Of a DNA stretch of 52,891 bases, positions 35,662 to 45,411 are shown piece after piece. A program made the position numbers and the translations under genes. Source of the DNA: Podochytrium sp. JEL0797 (Eukaryota; Chytridiomycota; Chytridiomycetes; Chytridiales; Chytriomycetaceae). The stretch spans positions 1-52,891 of the forward strand of contig JADGJG010000067.1 in assembly GCA_027596195.1 (NCBI GenBank). The letters run 5' to 3'. Every line of letters starts with the position of its first letter. The first letter of the stretch is position 1. The notes under the pieces were generated by a model. It had not been told where the DNA came from. It saw nothing but the letters and a program-made list of their open reading frames with translations, and did no database searches.

Positions 35662-36030
35662 GTTTGAAATTTTTTGCAAAATGAGAAGAATAACGCGAGC
35701 GATGCCAAGTTCGCTTCCTTCGTCAAACACCCAGTGGTGCGATCTCCTCTCTCTTTTTCCCCAATTCCCTACGCTAACACGATGAATTGCTCTTGCCAGC
35801 CTTTCATGTCGTTCTGGGACGATATTCCGTACCTGAACCGCCAGGTCCCGCGTTTTTTTGAAACAACGCTGACGGCAGCAATAACCACGTTGGAGCTGCA
35901 GGAATCGGCGCCTCCAACACACCCTTCGCCCGAACGGTTGTCCCAAAAACCTTCCGACGCCGGCCAACTATTTGACGACCTCCTGAAGCGTCCCGACGAC
36001 GCGTCGGGAATGCCGAAAACCTCTGAGTGA
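35662..36030 (+). CDS. Hypothetical two-exon fragment
   Basis: A plus-strand exon at 35800-36030 has a good acceptor (CTCTTGCCAG) and reads PFMSFWDDIPYLNRQVPRFF to PDDASGMPKTSE before a stop. It can be joined in phase to an upstream stretch containing NASDAKFASFVKHPV with donor GTGCGA at 35741. No in-frame ATG was found; a stop lies just upstream at 35665, and the 5' part abuts the NUDCD1 start. It could be the 3' end of a gene overlapping NUDCD1, or a remnant. I do not recognise the family. Confidence 0.3.
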
Positions 36031-37029
36031 TGCCGGTCCCCGCTGCTGGCCCAATTCCTGTTGTCATATCTTCCAACACTGTCCTCTCAAGAGAGGGCTT
36101 TATGATTTATGAAGGGTGCCGATGCTGTCTCAAGCCGCGCCTCTGGCTGCCATCTCCCTGTGAAGCATGCCACCACCCAATATTGATGCATCATTTGTTG
36201 CGTTAAGGAGCACCCTTTGGATCACACCCGACGCGGCTTCAGAGGCAGCATCTACTGCTCCAAATGCAACGTTACGCTCTGTTGAGAGACCAGGAGATGG
36301 GATGGCATCAACAACACCAAGGTCACATGCTGGGATGTTTTTCACTCCGCCGCGCATCTTGGGGAGCTCATTGGGTGGTTCAGTAGCGCGTTTTCGCGAA
36401 TCAGTCGTGTTTTCACCCGCTCTCCAGCTTCCAACACTCCTCAACAAGCGACGCAAGAATGATCATCCCAGGTGGGCGCTGTGCATCAAGTTTTGGCTCC
36501 AGTTATGAAAATGGACCAAACCCAACATCTTCGAGCGCACTTTCGCGAATCATTGCCTCCCGTTCCCCAACTGCCAACACTCGTCAACAAGGAGCTCAAG
36601 GCTCATCATCCCAGATGGGCGCTGTGCGACAATTATCCCCCCCCCCCCACCCACATCGCCCAAACCCGGGGGGGGGGGGGTTGGAATTTGTTTGCAGTTT
36701 CATTTTAAATTATGATTGTATGATTTTAAATGGAAAATGGAGACGGGCTGAAAAGCATTGAGTCTCATCAAAGGTGAGTGTCATATTTGCTGGATTTTGT
36801 CCTTTTTCAGAACGGTTAGGGCAGAAAATGGGTCGAAAAACTATATATATTCAAATCTCTCACTTGTAAATAATGTAAAATAGTTTAGATTAATGCTCGG
36901 AAAAAGAATTGGCCGATTTGGTTACATTTTCAACAAGAAAATGGGTAGAAACCACATCTTCCCTCAAGCCTTTCCCTTCTTTCGTTTCTCCGTTATATAA
37001 TCACCTCGCTAGCTCCAGGTCGCGTAGGA
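36031..37029. other. Gene-poor repeat region
   Basis: No intact gene is visible. It contains the short tandem duplication at 36393-36640, a C10...G13 homopolymer pair at about 36641-36680 that could fold back on itself, and AT-rich DNA to its right. A stop-free plus-strand frame (about 36167-36508) around the duplication looks weakly coding. Confidence 0.5.
36393..36640 (+). repeat. Tandem duplication, ~145-bp unit
   Basis: Two diverged units share TTTCGCGAATCA, CCAACACT.CTCAACAAG and CATCCCAGRTGGGCGCTGTG at constant spacing (36396 and 36541). Both units can be read as related peptides, LPTLLNKRRKNDHPRWALC and LPTLVNKELKAHHPRWALC, so the unit may once have been coding. Confidence 0.65.
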
Positions 37030-37824
37030 ATCGCGCACGGATTCTCAGTCTGTGAGGTCGATCCTACGCGGCCAATCCTACGCGGCCGATCGGTGTCACG
37101 CGGTGGATTTTGGCGAGGGCCGTGCGGGTCTTCGGCTTGGGAAAAAGCATGATGAAAGCAAACGTGTTGGCAGCGTATGGGATTTGGCGACAGCCTCCGA
37201 CTGTGAAGATGGATGATTTTTTGGGTTGGGGGACGTAAGACAAGATGGTATTTTTTGGGGATGGGGAGGGAGTGACGGGCTTGGATACAGCAGAGGTCGA
37301 GAATTTTTGCGGGGTTTGGGTGTTTTTGGAACGCGTTTTTTGAGTGCTGGAGTGACAGGGCGAGAAAAACTCGACTAATCGAGGCTTTCGGACCCATGCA
37401 TAAACGCTCGTCACTCGCTTAATTTCAGGATCACTCTCAAGAATTTTTCTAATCTTATGATTCATCGCAAGGGCATAATACATGCATCGCTTCAGATTCC
37501 TCCCACCACGCCTTCCTTCAGGTTAGGTTATTCCGGCATTTATTTATGAGTGTGACAGTGAATAATATTTGAGATCCTTCTGGTTAGGGATGAGAGGGTT
37601 TCAACCTTGCCGTGACATTGCACTCTGGTCATGAGGTGGATGGGTGGATTGGGTTGTTTGACAATGGCGCGCCGCGGCGGGGGTGGCAAGGAAGTTAATG
37701 TGGGTTTGGAGTTTCTGGAAAGAATTGGGAACAAGAGAAAAAGTCTATTTCTCGTAAAACGCGAGTGATGGGATCGGAGGAATGATGGGAACAGGTTCGG
37801 AGACCCAAGGGCGAACGCACGCAT
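37030..37824 (-). pseudogene. Decayed copy of the methyltransferase/ATP-grasp fusion (5' part)
   Basis: Scattered fragments in different frames match the intact gene at 24.6 kb in order: PPPPRRAIVKQ and QCHGKVETL (intact PPPRAIVKA, CHGKVENLE), ILESDPEIK (ILENDPEIK), ILDLCC and ARHSLPI (VLDLCCGQGRHSLHL), FTVGGCRQIPYAANTFAFIM (FTVGDCRQIPYASETFDFIM), then IHRV and GRV of the LRPGGRV region. Frameshifts and stops separate the blocks, and motif I has lost its Gly residues. Intron-derived sequence is still recognisable (CTCAAAAAACGCGTTC), so this is a DNA-level, not reverse-transcribed, duplication. The ATP-grasp half is absent; the copy stops within the methyltransferase domain. Confidence 0.85.
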
Positions 37825-37916
37825 AAATCAAACAGCGAGTATTATTAAAAACCCAGCTCATCGATTTAGAAAATAAAAAACAAGGGAGCTACATTTAGAA
37901 CCCACCACCACCTTCC

Positions 37917-39091
37917 TCATTTATCTGATTTCCCTCCGCCGCCGCCATACGATTTTTTCCCAAAATTCCACGGAACGTACTTGTATTTGACCATGTGCTT
38001 GATGCGTTGTTTCATGGTCAATCCAAACAGGATGAAGAAGTAGAACCTGTTTTTGCATTGCGTGAGTTTTGAGAGGTGCGTCGAGAGAGAGAGGGGGGCT
38101 TTTGGCTTACACAAGAATCGGCCAAAACACGGGAACATCAAAGATGGGGAACAAAGTGCACACAAAGGCGATGAGGATTCCGCGGGTAGCCCAGTACCTG
38201 AAGGAAGGGTCGGTTAATCATGAGTTTGAAGGGTTTTTGAAATTGCAAAGAGCTCTCGACAACCCGCACCCTCCTCCCCCCACTCATTTAGTCTCCAACT
38301 TTCGCGATAGACAACTCCACACCTCCTGATTCCTGAATTCCAAATGATTCGCCCAAAACCATTCAGCTTTTTGCTCTCCATCCGCAATTCCCCGATCCAA
38401 CAAGTCGACACGACCTCCCCTCCCCACGCTCCCACCCTTCATAAATCTCCACATGTACATCCATTCGTTGTTGAACGAGGCATCAGTCACAGCGTGTGCT
38501 TCGATTCCCTCCAAATCCGTCAACATCGATTGCATCCCCCCATCCCCACCGCCTCAATACAAGCCTCAAAACCAAACTCACCAAAACTTAAACTCAGGCA
38601 ATCTCCGAATAAACGGCCTGAACTCATCATCATTTCTCGTCGGAAGCGCCATATCCTCTTCCCCCGCACCCCCCTCTTCCATCTGTTCCATGGCCGGGTC
38701 GAATTTGGGTTGCAGGAACGCAAGGAAGAGGTTGAGGAGATAGATTCCGAGGGAGTACTAATGACGGGGGGTTAGGAGGGAGGACATGCATGCGGGGGAG
38801 ACAAAACAGGCAACGCACAGTGACGATGTAATAAGCCGAGATCCAAAAGACTCTGACAAAGTACAGGACAAAGAGGATTGCAGTGCCGATCCAGCGTTCT
38901 TTCCAGTGTGGGGTGGTTGAGTCGAGGAGCGCTTGGAATTTCTGTGTGTGTGTGAGTCCCCCAATTTGAAGAGGTTAGGATGGGATGCCAACGAAGGTGG
39001 GGGAAGAGTGACGGACCCGTTGGAAGGCCGTAACCTGGGCCTGAACGCCCGAAGGCGGTTCGACTCCTCCTGCAACTTCCGGTTGGTTCAT
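37917..39091 (-). CDS. RER1: RER1, Golgi-to-ER retrieval receptor
   Basis: A four-helix membrane protein of the early Golgi that returns escaped ER membrane proteins through COPI. Exon 1 (ATG 39091) reads [20 protein letters not shown], then [20 protein letters not shown], the first hydrophobic helices ([20 protein letters not shown]), [20 protein letters not shown], an acidic loop (MEQMEEGG), [17 protein letters not shown] (RER1 signature), [40 protein letters not shown] and [20 protein letters not shown]. The tail is Gly-rich and ends KSDK. It has five to six exons and is complete. Confidence 0.95.
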
Positions 39092-39238
39092 TTCCCTGGA
39101 CAGAAAATCTTCAGTTATTTTTTTTTGTTCCACGCGCCATTTTTTCCAAAAAAGGATAGTAGAAGATGATAATTATTTCGCGCATCGAGAGTGAAATGCT
39201 TATTTTTTATTCTTTTAAAATGAAATGATATAGAACTG

Positions 39239-39886
39239 CTACTCTACCCCCATCACACACTTTTTCAAATGCCTCGTGACCGCATCCCGCCTCCCAAACG
39301 ACGACTCACACCCCTCATTCGGACACACAAACTCCTTCACGCGTGCATGTGTCGCGAGGTGTCGATTGAGGTCTTGTCGACGAAAGAATCGGTCTTGACA
39401 TACATTGCATTCGTGGTTTCGCGCACGCTTTTCTGTGGGTGAATTGGGGGAGGATCTTTTGGTGATGGTTGGAGAGGATTTGGTGGATCGGTTTGGTGGA
39501 GTAGATGGGGTGGGTGATACGCGGGGAGAGGGATTCGGCAACGTCGACGACGACGAGACGCGTGCTGGGATATTAAGCTGAATGATGGGTGTCTCGAAAC
39601 AAGGTATAGCGCCACTGGCTGTTTGGATGTGGCGAGACTGGACTTGCGGTATGCTTGGCGCGAATGCGTCCAACATGGGAGCCTCGGGCAATGACTCGGC
39701 AGGGAATCCAAGGAGGTTGAAGTCAGAGGATCTGAAGTGTGAAAAGTCCAGCGAGAAGCTTTTCAACGCGGAAGAATACTGAGACTCCTCGTCGTTGTGC
39801 TCATTGAGCGATGGCCGCGTCCGAGTGTCCGAAAACTGGAGTGTTGCGAGAAGTTCCTCGGCCGTCATTTGCTTTTGCGTATGCAT
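39239..39886 (-). CDS. Two-finger C2H2 protein, probable transcription factor
   Basis: A single 215-aa frame. The N-terminal 150 residues are Ser/Pro/Thr-rich and low in order. Two zinc fingers lie at the C-terminus: HECNVCQDRFFRRQDLNRHL ATH (C-x2-C-x12-H-x3-H) and FVCPNEGCESSFGRRDAVTR HLKKC (C-x4-C-x12-H-x4-C, last ligand Cys). A basic stretch (TEKRARN) precedes the fingers. The layout resembles fungal two-finger DNA-binding regulators, but I cannot assign a specific orthologue. The protein ends five residues after the last finger. Confidence 0.75.
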   Translation of the reverse strand: MHTQKQMTAEELLATLQFSDTRTRPSLNEHNDEESQYSSALKSFSLDFSHFRSSDFNLLGFPAESLPEAPMLDAFAPSIPQVQSRHIQTASGAIPCFETPIIQLNIPARVSSSSTLPNPSPRVSPTPSTPPNRSTKSSPTITKRSSPNSPTEKRARNHECNVCQDRFFRRQDLNRHLATHARVKEFVCPNEGCESSFGRRDAVTRHLKKCVMGVE

Positions 39887-40218
39887 AGGGTAAGGTGGCT
39901 GTCAGGTTGCTGTTAAAAATGCGTCTCTGGCGGGTCGATTTTGTTGTTTGTTGTGTGTCTTGTGTCTGAAAAGCCGCACACATGAATTTTTTTCTCGCTT
40001 TGGCGCATTCCCTTTCCGCCTCCACACTGATGAGCCACCCAATCTGGTGCCCAGTTTGGATCGCGGATCATATTCCTCTCCCGGCCCAAGGAGGCCCAAC
40101 AGACTGGTGAACAAGCAGACATGAAAGTTGGTTTCTCATCGATTCAATAATTTATACAAATAAAACAAATCCCCTCCTTCATCTGGCCTCCAAAGATTCA
40201 CGGTTATCATCTGACACA

Positions 40219-41997
40219 ATTCTCGGTTAGAAAAAAAAAAAATGGCCGGACGGAACAACAAAACCAAAACCAAAAAAAAGGCAACATACAAGCCCAGAAT
40301 CCACGACAGTCCGTCAAGATGGTAGTAATCGTGCCTCCGACGCCGCATTTCAACAAATCTGGTGCGATTTCAAAACAAAAAATGGTCAGCAAACGCCGCT
40401 GATCAACGGAGGGAACTCGAAAAACAACAACAAAATCAATACCATCCAACGTGATTCTTTCCGGATTCGTCGGGTTCGCCATATCAAAGACTTCGTTCTA
40501 AGCCACCAAAACAATCAAAAACACGCATTTCCATCCCATCCAAGGCCGCACTCACCACAACATCCGCAACATGAACCGGCTCATGCCCAAACCCTAACAT
40601 CTTCTCCACCACCGCCGTGAACAAATACCCGACCGAAAAGTCGTCCAAATACCCTTGCCGGTTCACATCGAGCAGTTTGAATTGATAAGTGATGGATTCG
40701 GGGGTCGACGGGTTCTCGATCGCGAGGACGAGGTCCACAAATGTTTTGTAGTCGATTTGTTGGTTTCTGGTTTGTCGTTCTGAGAGAGAGGGGGGTGAGT
40801 TGGCGAGGGGACAAGGATGAATTTTTCAGCAGGGGATACAAAACCTTCAAACAACCGATCCAAATAGAGATTCGTTAACGTCGAATTGTTGAATTGGCCC
40901 ATTTCTTCCCTGCTCAGGAGTCCATTGTGATCCACATCCAACGCCAAATATTGGCCTGAGAAAGAAAAACAAGAAAACGGATGAGAAATTCCGATGGAGA
41001 GTATAGCAGCTTGTGGAGGGGAGGGGGGACTTGCCGTATATTTTCAACGCATAGTAGGACGAGAACCAGTTCGTCTTTTCGAGATCATCGGGCAATTCGG
41101 GTTCCCTCAGTTCGAACAGCTCCGTGAGAATAGGCGACAAGAGAATCTTTTGGATCGGGACCTTGCCTAAAACAGTATAATCAACAAGGGAGACTCGACC
41201 AAGGGGGGAGGGGAGGTCCCCGCCCAAAATCGCGCACGCACCTCGCTTCAGCGGATCCATAAAGAACAGAAACTTTCGCACCGCCGAACACACGTAATAT
41301 TCGTACACGTTCGGGTTCAAGGCGCTCAGTTTGAGAGCAGGAATCAAGTCCGAAATGTATTGGTTGAGCTCGGATTCCGTGAGGTGACCGTCGTTGTTGG
41401 CATCGTAGTAACTGAGGTCAAGACGTGCTTGCATGAGGGAAACTGGAATGGTTGTGTAGAAATATGCTGAGTGACTGTGCTGTGGAGGTACGGAAGGACT
41501 GGCGCGGAAAGAGGCACCCACGCACGCACCTTTTCGCAGAACGTAGTTGAAGAACTGGAGGACAGAGATGTTTCCCGCCTCATCGGGCACAAACTTGAGA
41601 AAGATGGAGGGCTTGAAAAACGTGTGGAACTTTGGCGCGAGTCTCGATTTGATCCTTTCGAAATCCAAGTTGGTCATTTTCTGTTGCTCAGCGATTAGAA
41701 CATGCCTTGTAAAGACCAATGGGACGGTACCCTCGCTTCGTCAGTTCCTCGGGATGCATTCTGCCACAACTCATCCCACAGCACATCGAGCTCTTCGTTC
41801 GACAGCAGGTGGTCCCGCATGCGTTCGCCAAATAGGATGCGGGCATCGCGGGTCAGAGTTTCACTGATGAGGGATGTGGGGGCTTCGTGTTGTTGCTGTT
41901 GGCGGCGTTTGGAGACCAGGCGGGGAAGCTCGAAGATGGCTGATGGGGCTGCGGGTCCAGGAAGCGGGTCCATTTTCGCCAAATTCTTGGATTTCAT
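40219..41997 (-). CDS. PP2A regulatory subunit B'' (PPP2R3C/FASS type), EF-hand protein
   Basis: EF-hand protein of the PPP2R3C/G5PR/TONNEAU2 family that targets PP2A, in other eukaryotes to centrosome or cortical microtubule sites. It starts MKSKNLAKMDPLPGPAAPSA and continues ARILFGERMRDHLLSNEELD, FFKPSIFLKFVPDEAGNISV, YYDANNDGHLTESELNQYIS (EF-hand), YEYYVCSAVRKFLFFMDPLK, IQKILLSPILTELFELREPE, TNWFSSYYALKIYGQYLALD VDHNGLLSREEM (EF-hand), DLVLAIENPSTPESITYQFK and GGTITTILTDCRGFW, all colinear with human PPP2R3C. About nine exons. The usual final tail (FWAYENREAL) is not clear; the best splice at 40220 makes an immediate stop, so the terminus is uncertain. Confidence 0.88.
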
Positions 41998-42427
41998 TTT
42001 AACGAACAAGGAAGGAAGAAGAGAGAAACAGAAAAAGAAAACACGAATACTGTAACCCCGTGTTACTATATTGCTGTTCACTCATGAGAAGAAAGATAAA
42101 TCTGGAATTGTGCGAATTGATTATTGGCGGGAACAAGAGACAACGCGCTCCCATTCAACGAGAGAGATTTAAACTCGTCGGCGCGTTAAATCTTGTGTCG
42201 TGCAATGACACCGTTCATAAAGAATTCTCTGTTCATCAAGGATTTGTGGCCAAGTGCGGTCAAGCCTGCAGCTCAACGTGGGCCAGTCACTTTACAAGAA
42301 TATTGCTCTAAAGCAGTATCGGCACAGTGACTTTGTTTCGCGTTGTCGTTTGTTTCGGTGGGGTCGAGGTGGGGGGGGGGGCAAGCCACCGCGTTTCCGT
42401 TTTTTCCATCATCACCGAACCGCAAAA
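41998..42427. promoter_or_regulatory. Divergent promoter region, PP2A B'' / EF-2
   Basis: Shared upstream DNA of two divergent genes. A pyrimidine-rich leader (TTTCCGTTTTTTCCATCATC) and CGCAAAA directly precede the EF-2 ATG at 42428. No other gene is seen; a G10 run lies at about 42371-42380. Confidence 0.5.
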
Positions 42428-45411
42428 ATGGTAACGCCCCGCTGCCACCACAAGCCATCCGTTGGACCATCAGACCGCGCCTGTATACTGGAATAGACCT
42501 ATGTGATCGGATGGAACTGCCGTTCGAGGAGTGCCATGGCCGGATGGATGGGGATGGAGTAGTGGGCGACTCGAAATCAGTCACACTTTGCCAAAACGGG
42601 GGAACGACTGCCGCACCTCCGCTGCTCCTCTCGTCTGATTGATTCTAACTATATTGCCTTTCTTCCACCTTGATCCAACCTGATTCCGCGGCTGGCAGGT
42701 TAATTTCACTATCGTAAGTGTTTCGTTTTCGGGCTTGTTTCGAACCATCTCCATACTCACCTTGTTTCCTCATTTAGGATGGTATGTACACTCGGACCCG
42801 ATTCTTCCATATCGAATACGATGCTAACGAACCGTTGCTTTGTCCTGCGAATGTGTAATTGTGAACAGAGGTTGGTGTCTTTTTGCGCCTCCCCTGCGAA
42901 CGCTGTGACTGACCCCCTTTGTTTCTGCAGCTGAGAGCCCTCATGGACAAGAGGACCAACATCCGTAACATGTCCGTCATTGCTGTGAGTTTGTTTTGAG
43001 CCTTTTCCAAGCGTGATCGTGTGACTAATTTCAATGTTGTGACCAGCACGTCGACCACGGAAAGAGTACGTCTCCCGTTGTGCCCGAAATGCGACTCGAA
43101 CCCGGATTTTAACACTATTTCTAGGTACTCTTTCCGACTCGCTTGTTGCCAAGGCCGGAATCATTGCCGGAGCCCGTGCCGGAGATGCCCGTTACATGGA
43201 TACCCGCCAGGACGAAATCGACCGTGGTATCACCATCAAGTCGACTGCCATCACCCTGAACTTCGAGATGCCCGAGGAGGACATGAAGGAGATCAAGCAG
43301 TTGACGGACGGAAACTCTTTCCTCATCAACTTGATCGACTCCCCCGGTCACGTTGACTTCTCGTCCGAGGTTACCGCCGCCCTCCGTGTCACTGACGGAG
43401 CCCTCGTTGTCGTCGACACCATTGACGGTGTCTGTGTCCAGACCGAGACCGTTTTGCGTCAGGCTCTTGGAGAGCGCATCAAGCCCGTCATCATCATCAA
43501 CAAGGTGGACCGTGCTTTGCTCGAGCTCCAGGTTGACAAAGAGTCCCTCTACACCGTGAGTAGTTTTTGATTTTTTTGGTTTGTTTTGATCACCCAATTT
43601 CTCATCTCCTGGTTTAGAACTTCCGTAACACCATCGAGAACGTGAACGTCGTCATTGCCACCTACCACATTGACGCCCTCGGTGACACCCAGGTCCAGCC
43701 TGAGCAGGGTACCGTCTGTTTCGGTTCCGGTCTCCACGGATGGGCTTTCACCCTCCGTCAGTTCGCTGCCCTCTACTCCAAGAAGTTCGGTGTTGCCAAG
43801 GAGAAGATGATGCTCAAGCTCTGGGGAGACAACTACTTCAACCCCGCCACCAAGAAGTGGACCACCAAGGCCAACGATGCCGACGGCAAGCCCCTCGAGC
43901 GTGCTTTCAACATGTTCGTCTTGGACCCCATCTACAAGCTCTTCGACTCCATCATGAACTTCAAGAAGGACCAGACCGCCTCCCTCCTCGAGAAGCTCAA
44001 CATTGTCCTCAAGTCCGAGGACCGTGAGTTGGAAGGAAAGGCCCTCCTCAAGACCGTCATGCGTACTTTCTTGCCCGCTGCCGACGCCATTCTTGAGATG
44101 ATGGTCATCCACTTGCCTTCCCCCGTCACTGCCCAGAAGTACCGTATGGAGGGTCTCTACGAAGGTCCCCACGACGACGAGTGCGCCATTGCCATTCGTG
44201 ACTGTGACCCCAACGGTCCCCTCATGCTCTACGTCTCCAAGATGGTGCCAACCTCCGACAAGGGTCGTTTCTACGCTTTCGGTCGTGTCTTCTCTGGAAC
44301 CGTCCGTGCCGGACAGAAGGTCCGTATCCAGGGACCCAACTACATCCCCGGAAAGAAGGACGATCTCTTCGTCAAGAACGTCCAGCGGACCGGCCGCATG
44401 ATGGGTCGTACCGTCGAGGCCATCGAGGACTGCCCCTGTGGAAACATTGTCGGTCTTGTCGGAATCGACCAGTTCTTGCTCAAGTCTGGTACCCTCTCCA
44501 CCTCCGAGACTGCCCACAACTTGAAGGTCATGAAGTTCTCTGTCTCCCCCGTCGTGCAGATTGCCGTCGAGTGCAAGAACGCCAACGACTTGCCCAAGCT
44601 CGTTGAAGGTCTCAAGCGTCTTTCCAAGTCTGACCCTTGTGTCCTCTGTTACACCTCCGAGTCTGGAGAGCACATCATTGCCGGAGCCGGTGAGCTCCAC
44701 TTGGAGATTTGTCTCAAGGATCTTGAGGAGGACCACGCCGGTGTTCCTTTGAGAAAGGGTGACCCCGTCGTCCAGTACCGTGAGACTGTCCAGGCCGAGT
44801 CTTCCATCGTTGCCTTGTCCAAGTCCCCCAACAAGCACAACCGTATCTTCATGAAGGCCCTTCCCTTGGCTGAGGAGCTCGCCAACGACATTGAGACCGG
44901 AAAGGTGTCCCCCAAGGACGATTTCAAGGTCCGTGCCCGTATCCTCGCTGACGAGTACGAGTGGGATGTTACCGACGCCCGTAAGATTTGGTGCTTCGGA
45001 CCCGAGACCACCGGTGCCAACTTGTTGGTCGATGTCACCAAGGGAGTTCAATACCTCAACGAAATCAAGGACTCTTGCGTGTCTGGATTCCAGTGGGCCA
45101 CCAAGGAGGGTTGTCTCATGGACGAGAACATGCGTTCCATCCGTTTCAACGTGATGGATGTTGTCCTCCACGCCGATTCCATCCACAGAGGAGCCGGTCA
45201 GCTCATCCCCACCGCTCGTCGCGTCGTCTTTGCCTCCTACCTCACCGCCTCCCCGGCCATCCAAGAACCCGTCTACCTCGTCGAGATCCAGTGCCCGGAA
45301 ACCGCCATCGGAGGAATCTTCACCGTGCTCAACAGACGTCGTGGTGTCCTCATTGGACAGGAGCAGAAGCAGGGAACCTGTGAGTTTGTTTTGAGCCTTT
45401 TCCAAGCGTGA
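42428..45411 (+). CDS. EF-2, copy A: 5' exons plus truncated, diverging body
   Basis: Elongation factor 2 is the GTPase that drives ribosome translocation. Coding pieces: ATG (42428-42430), 42699-42713, 42778-42781, 42869-42870, 42931-42984, 43047-43065, 43125-43555 and 43618 onward. They give [26 protein letters not shown], then AHVDHGKST (P-loop), [12 protein letters not shown] (G3), NKVD (G4) and the diphthamide loop [14 protein letters not shown]. The body ends at [12 protein letters not shown] and runs directly into a copy of the intron that normally follows SVIA. Read through, it adds 12 residues and stops at 45411, losing the last ~80 aa of domain V. A conserved motif (RTVLMMGR in copy B) is RTGRMMGR here, suggesting relaxed constraint. 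The first five exons are shared with copy B, which lacks its own. Confidence 0.9.
42699..42713 (+). other. 15-nt micro-exon of EF-2 (VNFTI)
   Basis: GTTAATTTCACTATC is flanked by GGCAG and GTAAGT. It encodes Val-Asn-Phe-Thr-Ile, residues 2-6 of nearly all fungal and animal EF-2. Confidence 0.85.
42778..42781 (+). other. Candidate 4-nt micro-exon of EF-2
   Basis: GATG lies between the acceptor TCATTTAG and donor GTATGT. It supplies the conserved Asp and the first base of Glu. Confidence 0.65.
42869..42870 (+). other. Candidate 2-nt micro-exon of EF-2
   Basis: AG lies between acceptor GTGAACAG and donor GTTGGT. With the upstream GATG it completes GAT-GAG before CTGAGAGCC, giving DELRALMD as in other EF-2 proteins. 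Confidence 0.6.

Noticed and set aside
43066..43124. tRNA-like T-arm (GGGTTCGAGTCGC on the minus strand) in an EF-2 intron
   Set aside because: The intron is 59 nt, no acceptor, D or anticodon arm can be formed, and the T-stem does not pair.
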